From positions 1-64,000 of the forward strand of contig NZ_LGDE01000425.1 of assembly GCF_001279725.1 (NCBI RefSeq): DNA of 64,000 nucleotides, in the 5' to 3' direction. Position numbers and translations under genes: made by a program. Source of the stretch: Streptomyces sp. WM4235. Lineage in GTDB: Bacteria; Actinomycetota; Actinomycetes; Streptomycetales; Streptomycetaceae. Positions 36,626 to 44,903 of this stretch are shown one piece after another. How positions within the stretch are numbered: position 1 is the first letter of the stretch; every line of letters starts with the position of its first letter. The notes beneath the pieces were generated by a model. That model saw nothing but the letters and a program-made list of their open reading frames with translations. It was not told where the DNA came from and searched no databases.

Positions 36626-39553
36626 TCACGCGTGTGCGGTGAACAGGCACCAATGGCTGAGCAGTTCGTTGCCTCCGCTGCGCCTCAACACCTCGGGAAG
36701 AACGGTGGCAAGCCAGTCCAGCGCGTCCGATTCGGCCCCCGACGCGCGGAGCCTGGCGGCGAGTTCGCGGATGAGGGCGACCATGTCGTCAATGGGTGTG
36801 GTGGCGATCCACCGCTGGGTCCGGGCCAGTGCCTGATGCGGTGGGTGTCCCTCGGCCAGTTCGGCGTAGAGCCGCGCCGCGAGCAGGACGGCGGCGGGCC
36901 GGCTGACGGCGTAGGCCGGGGCGATCACGGTTCCGGCGCCGGAGTGCAGGAAGGCCGCCGGGATGCCGAACGTCTGGTCGGGGACGACCCGGTCGGGCGC
37001 CGCGATGTCACAACTGGCGAGGACGATCAGCGGGGAGTTGCGAAACCGGCTGCGGGTGATGTCGGCCAGGGTCAGGGCGGCAGTTCCGCCGAGCAGGACC
37101 GCGGAGCGCGAGGGGTCGTTCCAGTCGGCCAGGCCGTGGCAGGAGAAGTGGACGATGATGTCGTCCAGTACGGCCGCCATCACCTCCGCCGGGGTGGACG
37201 AGGGGCCGTCGATGCGCCGGGGGGTGGTGTGCAGGCCGAGCGCCTGGGCCTCGGCCCGCGCGCTCCGGGCGTTCAGCCCCTCCTCTCCGTCCACGGCGGT
37301 GACGGTCCCGGCGCCGCGCGGAACCGGCGGATGGGCCCGGAGGGTACGGGCGTCGGCCGAGAAGAGGAGGGGGCGACCGAGCAACGGGTACACCCGGTCC
37401 GAGGCGCCATTGACGCCCTTGACGCCGGGCAACGACGCGGCCAGCAAAGGCAGTTCGGCCAGAGGGCCACAGGGTACGAGGGCGAGCGGCGCACTGTCGG
37501 GCACCATGCGGAGCAGCGGGCGGACCAGGGCCGGGCCGGCCCACGCGCCGAGCGTGCGCAGCGCTCGCTCGAATCCGGCCGGGTCCGCCGCACGGGCACG
37601 GTACGCCCGGCGGAGGGCTGACAGCCGACGCCGTACGGCTGCCTCGGTCAGCCTCGGCAGGAGACGGGTGACGGCGGTGCGATCCGGGCGGACGAGGACG
37701 ATGACCCCGCCCAGGTCGCTGCTGACCAGGTACGCGAGGTAGTGCCCCGTCTCCGCCGCGCGGTCGGCGGCGCCCGTGGACGTCGTCAGGGCGCGGAAGT
37801 CGGCGGCGGCGAGCGGACCCAGCTCGGCGGCGATCCGGCGTTCGACGGAGTCGTCGCCGGAGGGGCCGCCGTCCTCCCGGAGCCAGGTGTGGAACACCTG
37901 GCGGATATCGTCCAGCCGCCGGTCCGCCGCCGGATCGGGGGACGGGGTACCGGGGGCGACACGCGCCAACGTGGCGACCATCGCGGACTCGCGTGACCGG
38001 TAGGAGTCGAGCACGTTCGCGGCCTCGTGCGGCCGGCCGGTACGGGCGAACGCCACGGCCGCGCACGCTACCAGCGGGTCGGCGTGCCGCTGCCAGTTCC
38101 GCTGGTCGCGGCGCATCGCCTGCCGCCGCAGCAGGCCGTCGAGTCCGGCCAGACCACGGGTGAAGAACCGCAGCGCCTCCTCGTGCCCGCTGTCCGGGAG
38201 GGCGCGCCAGGCGAGAGTGCCGCCCGCACGGGCGGTCTCCAGCGGGGTGAGGGCGTTGTCAGAGACCGCCACCTCAAGCGCCTTGTCGTACCCGGCGAGG
38301 GCCGCTCGCAGGTCGGACTCGTCGCCGTGCAGTTGCCAGCGCAGTTCGTGCGCCTCGGCCCATCCCCGCAGATGCCCCACGGCCGGCCTCGGGGCCTCAC
38401 CGGTGCCGCCCAGTGCCCGGTCGAGGCACTCCAGCGCGCGGGCCAGCGCTTCGTCGGCACCGTCGCCGTCACGGCGGCGGCGCACCCGCGCCAGTTCCAG
38501 CCAGGTCAGGCCGAGCGACCCCACCCGGCCACCCCACTCGACTTCCTGGCCGCTCAGCAGGTCGACGCCCCGTTGCTGCCAGGCGACCGCCCGCTCGATG
38601 CCCTTGGCGGACCTGTGCAACTCGCGCTGCGTCTTGCCGAGGGCGTCCAGCACACGGGGCAGGTCGGCGCCGGGTTCGTCCTCGGACAGCCGCAGCGCCA
38701 TCCGGTGGACCTTCATCGCGCGGCGAAGACGGCTGACGTCGGCGGTGATGTCGTAGAGCTCCCGGAGGGCCTGGCCGGCGTTGCTCGCGTAGACGACGCG
38801 CTGGACAGCGGGTGCCTCAGGGCGGGCGGCGAGCAGTTCGACCGCCGCGACCGCTTCCTCCAGATCGGCGACGGTGCCGGTCTCCTGGTATCGGTCGCGC
38901 AGTGCGCTTCCGTGGTTGTTGACCCTGCTGGCCCACAGGCCGTCGGCGGGATCCGTCTCGGCCACGGACGCTGCCGACAGCTCCACGGCCCGGTCGAGGT
39001 CGTCGAACCGCGCCGACCCGGTCCGCCAGCGGTCCTTCAGTGCCACGCTGAGGTTGGTGAGGGTGTGCGGCCGGACCGGGTGGCCCGGCTTCAGGGAGTC
39101 CACCAGCGATTCCAACTCGGCTATCGAACGGATCAGTTGATCCGTTCGGTCTCTGTCTCCCTGGTACACCCGGAGCCGGTCGGTGCCCCGGTGAAGCCTC
39201 ACCTGAGCCGCCAGCAGGTCGATGTCCTCCTCCATCGCCGTGTCCCCGACCGCCGCCGGTACGAGCGGCGCGGCGCCGATCGCGTCGGCCGCCTGCTCGG
39301 ACATCCGGAGCAGAGCGGTCGCGCAGCCCGGTTCCCGCTGGTGGGGAAGGAGCGACTCACGCAGCGCCTCCCAGCGGCGCGCGGCTTGGACGCCCGTCGC
39401 GTGCCCGACGAGTTCGCCCAGATCGGGGGCAAGATCTCCGTGGCCGTCGTCGAAAGGAGCCGCGCCGTCCCCGGTACGTTCCCGCGCGCCCATCGCCGCG
39501 ATGAGCCGGCGAGCAGCCTCGGAGTCCAGTGGCCGACCAGACGCTGAGTTCAT
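36626..39553 (-). CDS. TPR-CHAT protease
   Basis: A 975-residue protein. About 100-600 is helical with TPR-like repeats (for example TLTNLSVALKDRW and ASNAGQALRELYD, each followed by a second helix). About 680-970 is a CHAT caspase-like peptidase with His806 in HFSCHGLADWN and Cys848 in IVLASCDIA, separated by the usual short distance. CHAT proteases with TPR sensors act in bacterial defence and cell-death systems. The ATG at 39553 has GGAAGGAG upstream. It follows an alpha/beta hydrolase gene by 43 bases on the same strand, so the hydrolase is the prime candidate substrate or effector. Confidence 0.85.
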   Translation of the reverse strand: MNSASGRPLDSEAARRLIAAMGARERTGDGAAPFDDGHGDLAPDLGELVGHATGVQAARRWEALRESLLPHQREPGCATALLRMSEQAADAIGAAPLVPAAVGDTAMEEDIDLLAAQVRLHRGTDRLRVYQGDRDRTDQLIRSIAELESLVDSLKPGHPVRPHTLTNLSVALKDRWRTGSARFDDLDRAVELSAASVAETDPADGLWASRVNNHGSALRDRYQETGTVADLEEAVAAVELLAARPEAPAVQRVVYASNAGQALRELYDITADVSRLRRAMKVHRMALRLSEDEPGADLPRVLDALGKTQRELHRSAKGIERAVAWQQRGVDLLSGQEVEWGGRVGSLGLTWLELARVRRRRDGDGADEALARALECLDRALGGTGEAPRPAVGHLRGWAEAHELRWQLHGDESDLRAALAGYDKALEVAVSDNALTPLETARAGGTLAWRALPDSGHEEALRFFTRGLAGLDGLLRRQAMRRDQRNWQRHADPLVACAAVAFARTGRPHEAANVLDSYRSRESAMVATLARVAPGTPSPDPAADRRLDDIRQVFHTWLREDGGPSGDDSVERRIAAELGPLAAADFRALTTSTGAADRAAETGHYLAYLVSSDLGGVIVLVRPDRTAVTRLLPRLTEAAVRRRLSALRRAYRARAADPAGFERALRTLGAWAGPALVRPLLRMVPDSAPLALVPCGPLAELPLLAASLPGVKGVNGASDRVYPLLGRPLLFSADARTLRAHPPVPRGAGTVTAVDGEEGLNARSARAEAQALGLHTTPRRIDGPSSTPAEVMAAVLDDIIVHFSCHGLADWNDPSRSAVLLGGTAALTLADITRSRFRNSPLIVLASCDIAAPDRVVPDQTFGIPAAFLHSGAGTVIAPAYAVSRPAAVLLAARLYAELAEGHPPHQALARTQRWIATTPIDDMVALIRELAARLRASGAESDALDWLATVLPEVLRRSGGNELLSHWCLFTAHA

Positions 39554-39596
39554 GGGGCTCCTTCCTTGTGTACGCTGCTGCGCCACCGCCCGGACC

Positions 39597-40871
39597 TCAC
39601 TGCGCGAAGGACCAGTAGACGCCGACAGCGTGCGTTTCGCCCCGCAGCCGGAACCGCTCCTGCGGCGAGTGGGCGTGGTGCACGAGGGCGTGCAGGTCAC
39701 CGAGGAGCGCGTCCTTGTCGCCGAAGTAGGAGTGGCTCATCAGACCGGTGTCGAGCCTGGACGCGTCCACGGTGTCGACGCCGCTCACGACGACCAGGCC
39801 CTGGCCGGACTGGCCGGCTCGGTGATACCCGTGCACCTTCCTTGACGCGATCAGCGCTTTGTCCTTGGAGGAGGCGTAGAGGGTGAACCGGTCCGCCCGC
39901 CCGGCGAAGTCCTCAGCCGCCTGTGTGAAGACCCCGGCATCCACGTCCGGCGCGGCGAACACAACCTGCCCCAGCCTCCCCGACCCCACCGGAAGCGCAG
40001 TGGTGTCGAGGCGGGTGAGGGTGTCGACGAGGAGACGGTTCCCCATGCTGTGCGCGACCACGTGCACCTGGTCGACACCGGACCGGGTGAGGAGGAGTTC
40101 CAGGAAGTCGCGGAAGTGCCGGGCGGACCAGTGAACGTGGCCCTCGTCGGCCACGTAGGCGCTCCTCTTCCCAGCCGAGGGCCAGCTGTAGGCGACACAC
40201 GCACCGTGGAAGTCAAGGTCGTAGACGAGTTGGGCGGCACGCCGCAGCGCATCGTCGAAGTCGACGTTGTACCCGTGGACGAAGACGAGCGCGCTCCGGC
40301 TCCCGTCCACGTCGGACTCCTGGGCCACCTGTCCGAGAAACTGTGTCTCGTACCGGACGGCCGGCGCGCCCGCAGCCCCGGTGGCCGGACCCTTCCCCAG
40401 CCGCAACCGCCACTGGCCGGGCTTGGGTAGTTCGCCCATCCGACGGTCGTCACCGATGGACAGGACCGCACGGCCGTATGCGAGATCACCAGTGCCACGC
40501 GACCCGCCGAAGGTCAGGCGCTTGGCGTCCCAGGCGCGGTCCGTGACGAAGTTCACCGGGATGTCCAGACGACGCAACGCCGATACGTGGTCATGCGTCC
40601 CGGTCAGGGCGTCGGTGCGCTCACCGAGCAGCGCGAGCACGTCCAACTCGGCGTCAACCAGCCGACGGAGGTCCGGGTACGGCGCGAACAGCGCGTCCAG
40701 CGACCCCCGGAGGCCATCGCCACGCGCCTCGACGGCGGCTCGCGCGTCCGCCGCGCGCAGTTCCAGAAGCACCGCCGACTCGAACGCTTCGAAACCTTTT
40801 CGGTCGAGCCGCCGCTCGACCTCCGGCCACACGGCCGCCAGCGCGGCGTGCAGCAGAGCAGCATCCTCCAT
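39597..40871 (-). CDS. alpha/beta hydrolase (DUF900-like) with N-terminal helical module
   Basis: A 424-residue protein. The N-terminal 90 residues form a charged helical region (for example ERRLDRKGFEAFESAVLLEL) that I do not recognise. The rest is an alpha/beta hydrolase with SALVFVHGYNVDFDDAL (oxyanion region) and the nucleophile elbow VVAHSMGNRLL with Ser275, like the DUF900 group. It is the first gene of a two-gene unit with the CHAT protease. I infer that the N-terminal module may keep the hydrolase inactive until cleaved. Nothing in the sequence identifies the cleavage site or substrate. Confidence 0.78.
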   Translation of the reverse strand: MEDAALLHAALAAVWPEVERRLDRKGFEAFESAVLLELRAADARAAVEARGDGLRGSLDALFAPYPDLRRLVDAELDVLALLGERTDALTGTHDHVSALRRLDIPVNFVTDRAWDAKRLTFGGSRGTGDLAYGRAVLSIGDDRRMGELPKPGQWRLRLGKGPATGAAGAPAVRYETQFLGQVAQESDVDGSRSALVFVHGYNVDFDDALRRAAQLVYDLDFHGACVAYSWPSAGKRSAYVADEGHVHWSARHFRDFLELLLTRSGVDQVHVVAHSMGNRLLVDTLTRLDTTALPVGSGRLGQVVFAAPDVDAGVFTQAAEDFAGRADRFTLYASSKDKALIASRKVHGYHRAGQSGQGLVVVSGVDTVDASRLDTGLMSHSYFGDKDALLGDLHALVHHAHSPQERFRLRGETHAVGVYWSFAQ

Positions 40872-40906
40872 ACGAGCCGGCCCCCTCCCTCTTCGGCACC
40901 CTTGGT

Positions 40907-41053
40907 GATGGCAGCGTAACGCGCTGGACGCGGCTATTCCGGGAAACGGAGGCCTGCTCCGACCTGGGCTACAACAATGCCTTGTTCATGGCGGCGGAGC
41001 TTCTGCTGCTTGGGCAGGGCGACACCACCGCGCCGCTGCTACTGATCGAGGAG
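40907..41053 (+). pseudogene. fragment of an OLD-family ATPase/nuclease
   Basis: The plus-strand reading SDLGYNNALFMAAELLLLGQ followed by APLLLIEE is the conserved segment leading into the Walker B motif of OLD/GajA-type ATPases, which normally continues PEAHLHPQ. Here the match stops right after the two Glu codons at 41053, where minus-strand coding begins. No start or upstream ATPase sequence is present. It is an internal scrap of a defence-type gene left by deletion. Confidence 0.55.
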
Positions 41054-41054
41054 T

Positions 41055-41517
41055 CCGTAAAGCCCTTGTGCATGGGGGCGAGAGCGGAGGAACCGATCAG
41101 GGCGATGGTCAGGGGCTCGTCATGCAGAAAGTAGGTGGCTGGCAGCACCGGATGCCCTCCTCGTTTCACGAGTGGACACTCATGAAACGACCTCTGAAGG
41201 ATGCTGTGTCGGAGCGCCGGACCATCGCTTCGTCCAGGACGACGGGCATCCAGCGGCCCCTCTTCGTCGGGCTGAAGTAGCCGGCTCTCGTCGAAGGCCG
41301 TGTAACGAAGGCAATAGGGGCACTGGGCTCCGTATTCAGGGGACGACCGCGGCGGAGGGGAAACCGCCCGAACGCCCTGCTGATTGCGCCGAGCGGCCAG
41401 GCGCTCGTATTCGGCGTGGAGAGTATCGAGTTGAACAGGCTCACCCGCATAGGCACGGTTGCGAGCGATCGAGATACGGTGGCCGGCTTCGAGCGTGCTC
41501 ATGCGCGGCCGCGGCAC
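41055..41517 (-). pseudogene. truncated zinc-ribbon/P-loop protein
   Basis: The frame opens MSTLEAGHRISIARNRAY (ATG at 41502, or GTG at 41517). It contains CPYCLRYTAFDES and a later FHECPL, like a zinc ribbon, then the strand LTIALIGSSA that usually leads into a Walker A loop. The GK[ST] never comes: the sequence continues LAPMHKG and then antisense OLD sequence. The C-terminal NTPase domain is therefore missing. Proteins of this shape occur in Streptomyces GTPase-centred conflict systems. Family assignment is tentative. Confidence 0.35.
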
Positions 41518-41538
41518 CTTCTGACCAGCGACCTCACA

Positions 41539-41646
41539 TCATGCCAGGCGAGCGCACAAGGCGTCGTCGATGTGATCCATCGCCAGCATGGGCAAATGCT
41601 CTGCCAGGGCCCAAGCTCCTGGTGGGGTGGGATGTTTCTCGGCAGG
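41539..41646 (-). pseudogene. short C-terminal coding remnant, unassigned
   Basis: Thirty-five codons ending in TGA read PAEKHPTPPGAWALAEHL, then PMLAMDHIDDALCARLA. This looks like a real protein end but is cut off by an in-frame stop upstream. It lies 21 bases before the truncated zinc-ribbon gene and may be the tail of its former operon partner. No family recognised. Confidence 0.25.
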
Positions 41647-41911
41647 TCAGCGACGCGCGGTAGTCACGCCTTGATCATGGTCTTGGAGTTCGCGGGCGCG
41701 GGCGTGCTCGGAGCGGGGGCAGGCGGGGGTACGGCGCAGCTTCTCCCTGGCCGCGGTGAGCGCGCTCCCCGCCGGCTGGGTCCTTGCGGCGGACGGCAGC
41801 GTGCAGGGAGGCGTACGCGAACGACCAGGAGCAGCCTCGTCGTGCAATTCCGCCCGGTCGCCTACATCCTGAGCGTGCGGTCGAGGGTCCCGCAGAGAAC
41901 GCCTGAGCCGG
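41647..41911. other. unassigned sequence downstream of rsgA paralogue
   Basis: 265 bases after the RsgA stop hold no gene I can support. Minus-strand readings such as AAREKLRRTPACPRSEHARA look protein-like but lack a start and any family match. Confidence 0.25.
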
Positions 41912-42934
41912 TCAAAGGTGCCCCGGGCGTCGAGTGGTGCGGCGTGCCTGTTTGCTGACCGCCTTCCACTGGCGGCGTACGTCGGCCATCTCGGCCGGAT
42001 CCTCACGACGGCGGTGATAGGCGATCTCTGCCCGGAGCTTGCGCCAGGTGGCGAGGCGGTCGACGTCCAAGGCGCCGGTACGGGAGGCCTCCTCGACGGC
42101 GCAGCCGCCGTCGCCGTCGTGGCCGCAGTCGCCGTACCGGCAGTGGACGGCCAATGAGGCGATGTCGGTGAAGACATCGTCGACCGATGTCTGCGCCGCC
42201 GCTACTTCCAGGGAACGGATGCCCGGGATGTCCAGAAGCCCCCCGCCGCTGGACAACAGGTGGAGGCGACGTGTGGTCGTGGTGTGGCGGCCACCGGCGC
42301 GGCCGGGGGCGGCGACCGCCTCGGAGGTTCCTTCAAGGGCGTTGAGCAGGGAGGTCTTGCCCGCGCCGGAAGGGCCGAGCATGACCGCGGTGGTGCCGTG
42401 GGTGAGATGGGTGCGTAGGGAGTCGAGTCCGTCGCCGGTGAAGACACTGACGGGGACGACGGGGACACCAGGACTGAGGTGTTCGGCTGTGGCGGTGTTC
42501 TCGGCACCGCCGTCCTCGGTGATGTCGCTCTTGGTCAGGACGAGAACGGGCTGGGCGCCGCTGTCCCAGGCCATCACGCTCAGGCGCTCGACCATGGTGG
42601 TGTTCAGCCCGCCGTCCAGCGGGACGACGACCAGGACGGTGTCGATGTTGGCCGCGAGGACCTGACGCCCGTGTCCGGAGCCTTGGCCCCGACCGAGCGC
42701 GGTGCTGCGGGGGGCGACGGCGTGGATACGTCCGTCGTGGCCGAGTCTGACCCAGTCGCCGGCAACGGGGGTGACCTGCAAAGAGGTTGCCGAGCCGGCG
42801 GTGTGCGCGATGAGGGTGCCGTCCTCGGAGGGCCGCAGAACCTCGCATACGGTGCCGTGGTTGACGACCGCTCGTGCCCATCCGTGGCCGCTGGGTGCCC
42901 GGCCGAGCCGGGTGACGGTCGGAGTGTCGGTCAT
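41912..42934 (-). CDS. rsgA: RsgA-type ribosome-assembly GTPase, in RiPP-like operon
   Basis: A 340-residue circularly permuted GTPase. An N-terminal OB-like domain is followed by G4 TKSD (134-137), then the P-loop GPSGAGKTSL (187-196), G3 DIPG (235-238) and a zinc-binding C-terminal domain with Cys265, Cys270, His272 and Cys278. RsgA (YjeQ) checks the 30S subunit late in assembly. The start overlaps the stop of the 2OG oxygenase by four bases, making it the last gene of a five-gene coupled operon. A housekeeping rsgA is not expected in such a setting, so this is probably an extra paralogue for ribosome protection or a related role. Confidence 0.88.
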   Translation of the reverse strand: MTDTPTVTRLGRAPSGHGWARAVVNHGTVCEVLRPSEDGTLIAHTAGSATSLQVTPVAGDWVRLGHDGRIHAVAPRSTALGRGQGSGHGRQVLAANIDTVLVVVPLDGGLNTTMVERLSVMAWDSGAQPVLVLTKSDITEDGGAENTATAEHLSPGVPVVPVSVFTGDGLDSLRTHLTHGTTAVMLGPSGAGKTSLLNALEGTSEAVAAPGRAGGRHTTTTRRLHLLSSGGGLLDIPGIRSLEVAAAQTSVDDVFTDIASLAVHCRYGDCGHDGDGGCAVEEASRTGALDVDRLATWRKLRAEIAYHRRREDPAEMADVRRQWKAVSKQARRTTRRPGHL

Positions 42935-43602
42935 GGAGCGTCCTTGGTGGTGATGAATCCGGTCCAGGTGCGGCGCATGCGGTCGCCCGCGGTGGCGTCG
43001 ACGCGCTGGACGGCGTGCATGGTGTGGGCGCGGAAGACGACCAGGCGGTTGGGGCGCGGCAGGATGAGAGCGGGGTGCTTCGCGCAGTGCAGAAGGGCGG
43101 TGCCGTCGGGGGCGTCGACGCGGGAAGCCTCGTCGAACAAGGCGAGGCCGCCGCCCCAGTCGGCGTTCCAGGTGCGGTGGACGAAGTAGACGTAGGCCCC
43201 AATACGGTCGGCGCCGGCGTCGTTGTGCCAGCTCAGTCGGGAGCCGGCGGGGTAGCCCCAGGCGCTGAACGTAAGGGAGACGTGGTTGCCTTTGCCGGCG
43301 GCGTCGAGCAGGTCCAGATGATCGGCCACCCGCTCCTTGACGGCATGCTGCCAGCGGGGCGCGTCGGGTGCGGTGTCGCCGAGGGGCTGCTTCTCCTCGC
43401 CGCCGCGGTAGGCGAAGCCGTCGTACACCGGGTCGATGGTGCTGAGCACGGGTTTGAGGCGAATGCGCTCGATGTCGTCGGCGGCTGCTTCGAAGTCGGC
43501 TCGGGGCAGCAGGTCGTCGATGACCACGTATCGGTCGCCGCGGGAGTGGACGCGGATGCCGTGGTCGGGCGTGGCGGGTGTGATGGGTGGGCCGAGATTC
43601 AT
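42931..43602 (-). CDS. 2-oxoglutarate/Fe(II) oxygenase (prolyl-hydroxylase-like)
   Basis: A 223-residue double-stranded beta-helix oxygenase. Iron ligands are His126 and Asp128 in SRLSWHNDAGAD and the distal His196 in AHTMHAVQRV. Arg210/211 in RMRRTWTGF is placed to hold 2-oxoglutarate. The fold resembles prolyl-4-hydroxylase/PKHD proteins that hydroxylate peptidyl side chains. It overlaps both neighbours by four bases (MFS upstream, RsgA downstream). Candidate target residues in the operon's small peptide include Pro, Arg, Asp and His. Confidence 0.85.
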   Translation of the reverse strand: MNLGPPITPATPDHGIRVHSRGDRYVVIDDLLPRADFEAAADDIERIRLKPVLSTIDPVYDGFAYRGGEEKQPLGDTAPDAPRWQHAVKERVADHLDLLDAAGKGNHVSLTFSAWGYPAGSRLSWHNDAGADRIGAYVYFVHRTWNADWGGGLALFDEASRVDAPDGTALLHCAKHPALILPRPNRLVVFRAHTMHAVQRVDATAGDRMRRTWTGFITTKDAP

Positions 43603-44903
43603 GCGTTGGCCTTCCTCGTCTGTCCGGCGAGGCGCGCGGCGGGGATGCTCAACAGGACGAGGAGAACGCCGACAACGGCGAAGACAGTGTCGTAGTGGGC
43701 GGCGAACAGGCCGCCGAGGAGCATGCCGACCGGGACGCCGGCGGAGTTGACGAAGTTGTCCACGGAGCCGAACCGGGAGAGGAACCGTTCGGGTATCTCG
43801 CTCTGGTAAGTGGTGTCCCAGACGATGCCGCAGGCGGCGATGGTCAAGGAGGCCAGGGCGAAGGCGGCGCCGATGACAGCGGTGGGCAACTCATCGCGCA
43901 GGGTGAGGGCGGCCATCTGCAGGACGACACCGATGGTGACGACGACGGACGCCGCTTTCCACGGATGCCGGTTCATCGCCATGACGGCCAGGGAGCCGAC
44001 GAGGGAGCCGGCGGCGAGGCAGGTGGCGAGTACGGACCATGCGCCGTTGCCGCCGAGGGACTCCACGGCGATGACCGGACCGGCGACGGCGGCCAGACCG
44101 ATGCTGAGGGAGATCACGAACCACAGGGCCATGCCGAACGAGAACCACGGATAGCGAGCCATGATGGTGAACGCGGCGCGGAAGCGGGCGTCGCCATTCG
44201 CATGCGCCATGTCTGCGGTGGACTCTGCGGGGACGGTGCCGGGCTCGGCCTCCACGTGCGGCGCCGTCCTGTGGCGGGCGGGGGTGTGCAGGCGTGTGAG
44301 CCGGATCAGACAGCCGAGGTTGACGGCGAATGAGGCCACGTCGAGCCAGAGCACCCAGGAGAACCCCACCGTGCTCATGAGGACACCGGCCAGTACGGGT
44401 CCGAGCAGGAAGCTCACGTCGGCGAGGAGGGACAGCAGGCTGTTGGCCCAATGGAGCTTGTCCTCGGGGACCAGCTCGGGGGTCAGACCTATCTGGGCGG
44501 GGTTGTAGAGCGCGGTGCCCGCGCCGTACACGGCGGCGGAAAGGCACAAGTGCCAGGTCTGCAGGGGCAGTGGACTGATCACGACGACGGCGAGCGTGCC
44601 CTGGGCCAGGAACCGCAGCAGGTCGGCGCCGATCATCACCTTCACGCGGTCGTACTGGTCGGCGAGCCGGCCACCGGTGGCGACGAGGAGGAAGCGGATC
44701 GCCCACAGGGAAAGGAGTACCGCCGTGAGTCCGCCGGCCGATCCCGAGACCTGGTAGGCGGCGAGGGCGAACGCGACGGGGACGGCCGCGTCGCCGAGGC
44801 TGGAGATGGCGTGACCCGCGAAGAACGTCGCGAAGCGGCGCTCCCGGAATATCGCGGCCCGGTCCTTGAAGGGGGCGGTGAGCACAGGCGGGTCATCCTT
44901 CAC
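43599..44903 (-). CDS. MFS exporter (MFS_3/Mef-like)
   Basis: A 434-residue, 12-segment major facilitator protein of the macrolide-efflux/MFS_3 type. It opens FATFFAGHAISSLGDAAVPV and carries ATGGRLADQYDRVKVMIGAD, a motif-A-like loop. It overlaps the JmjC oxygenase gene upstream by 11 bases and the 2OG oxygenase downstream by four. The GTG at 44903 lacks its own ribosome site, which fits translational coupling. The likely job is export of the operon's product, perhaps also self-protection. Confidence 0.85.
   Translation of the reverse strand: MKDDPPVLTAPFKDRAAIFRERRFATFFAGHAISSLGDAAVPVAFALAAYQVSGSAGGLTAVLLSLWAIRFLLVATGGRLADQYDRVKVMIGADLLRFLAQGTLAVVVISPLPLQTWHLCLSAAVYGAGTALYNPAQIGLTPELVPEDKLHWANSLLSLLADVSFLLGPVLAGVLMSTVGFSWVLWLDVASFAVNLGCLIRLTRLHTPARHRTAPHVEAEPGTVPAESTADMAHANGDARFRAAFTIMARYPWFSFGMALWFVISLSIGLAAVAGPVIAVESLGGNGAWSVLATCLAAGSLVGSLAVMAMNRHPWKAASVVVTIGVVLQMAALTLRDELPTAVIGAAFALASLTIAACGIVWDTTYQSEIPERFLSRFGSVDNFVNSAGVPVGMLLGGLFAAHYDTVFAVVGVLLVLLSIPAARLAGQTRKANA

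Noticed and set aside
38027..39547. Plus-strand open frame of 506 codons opposite the CHAT gene
   Set aside because: The minus-strand protein has clear TPR and CHAT motifs; the plus frame has none.
41539..41911. Possible further RiPP cluster genes downstream of rsgA
   Set aside because: No start codon, family motif or overlap with the operon could be found; readings look like decayed sequence.
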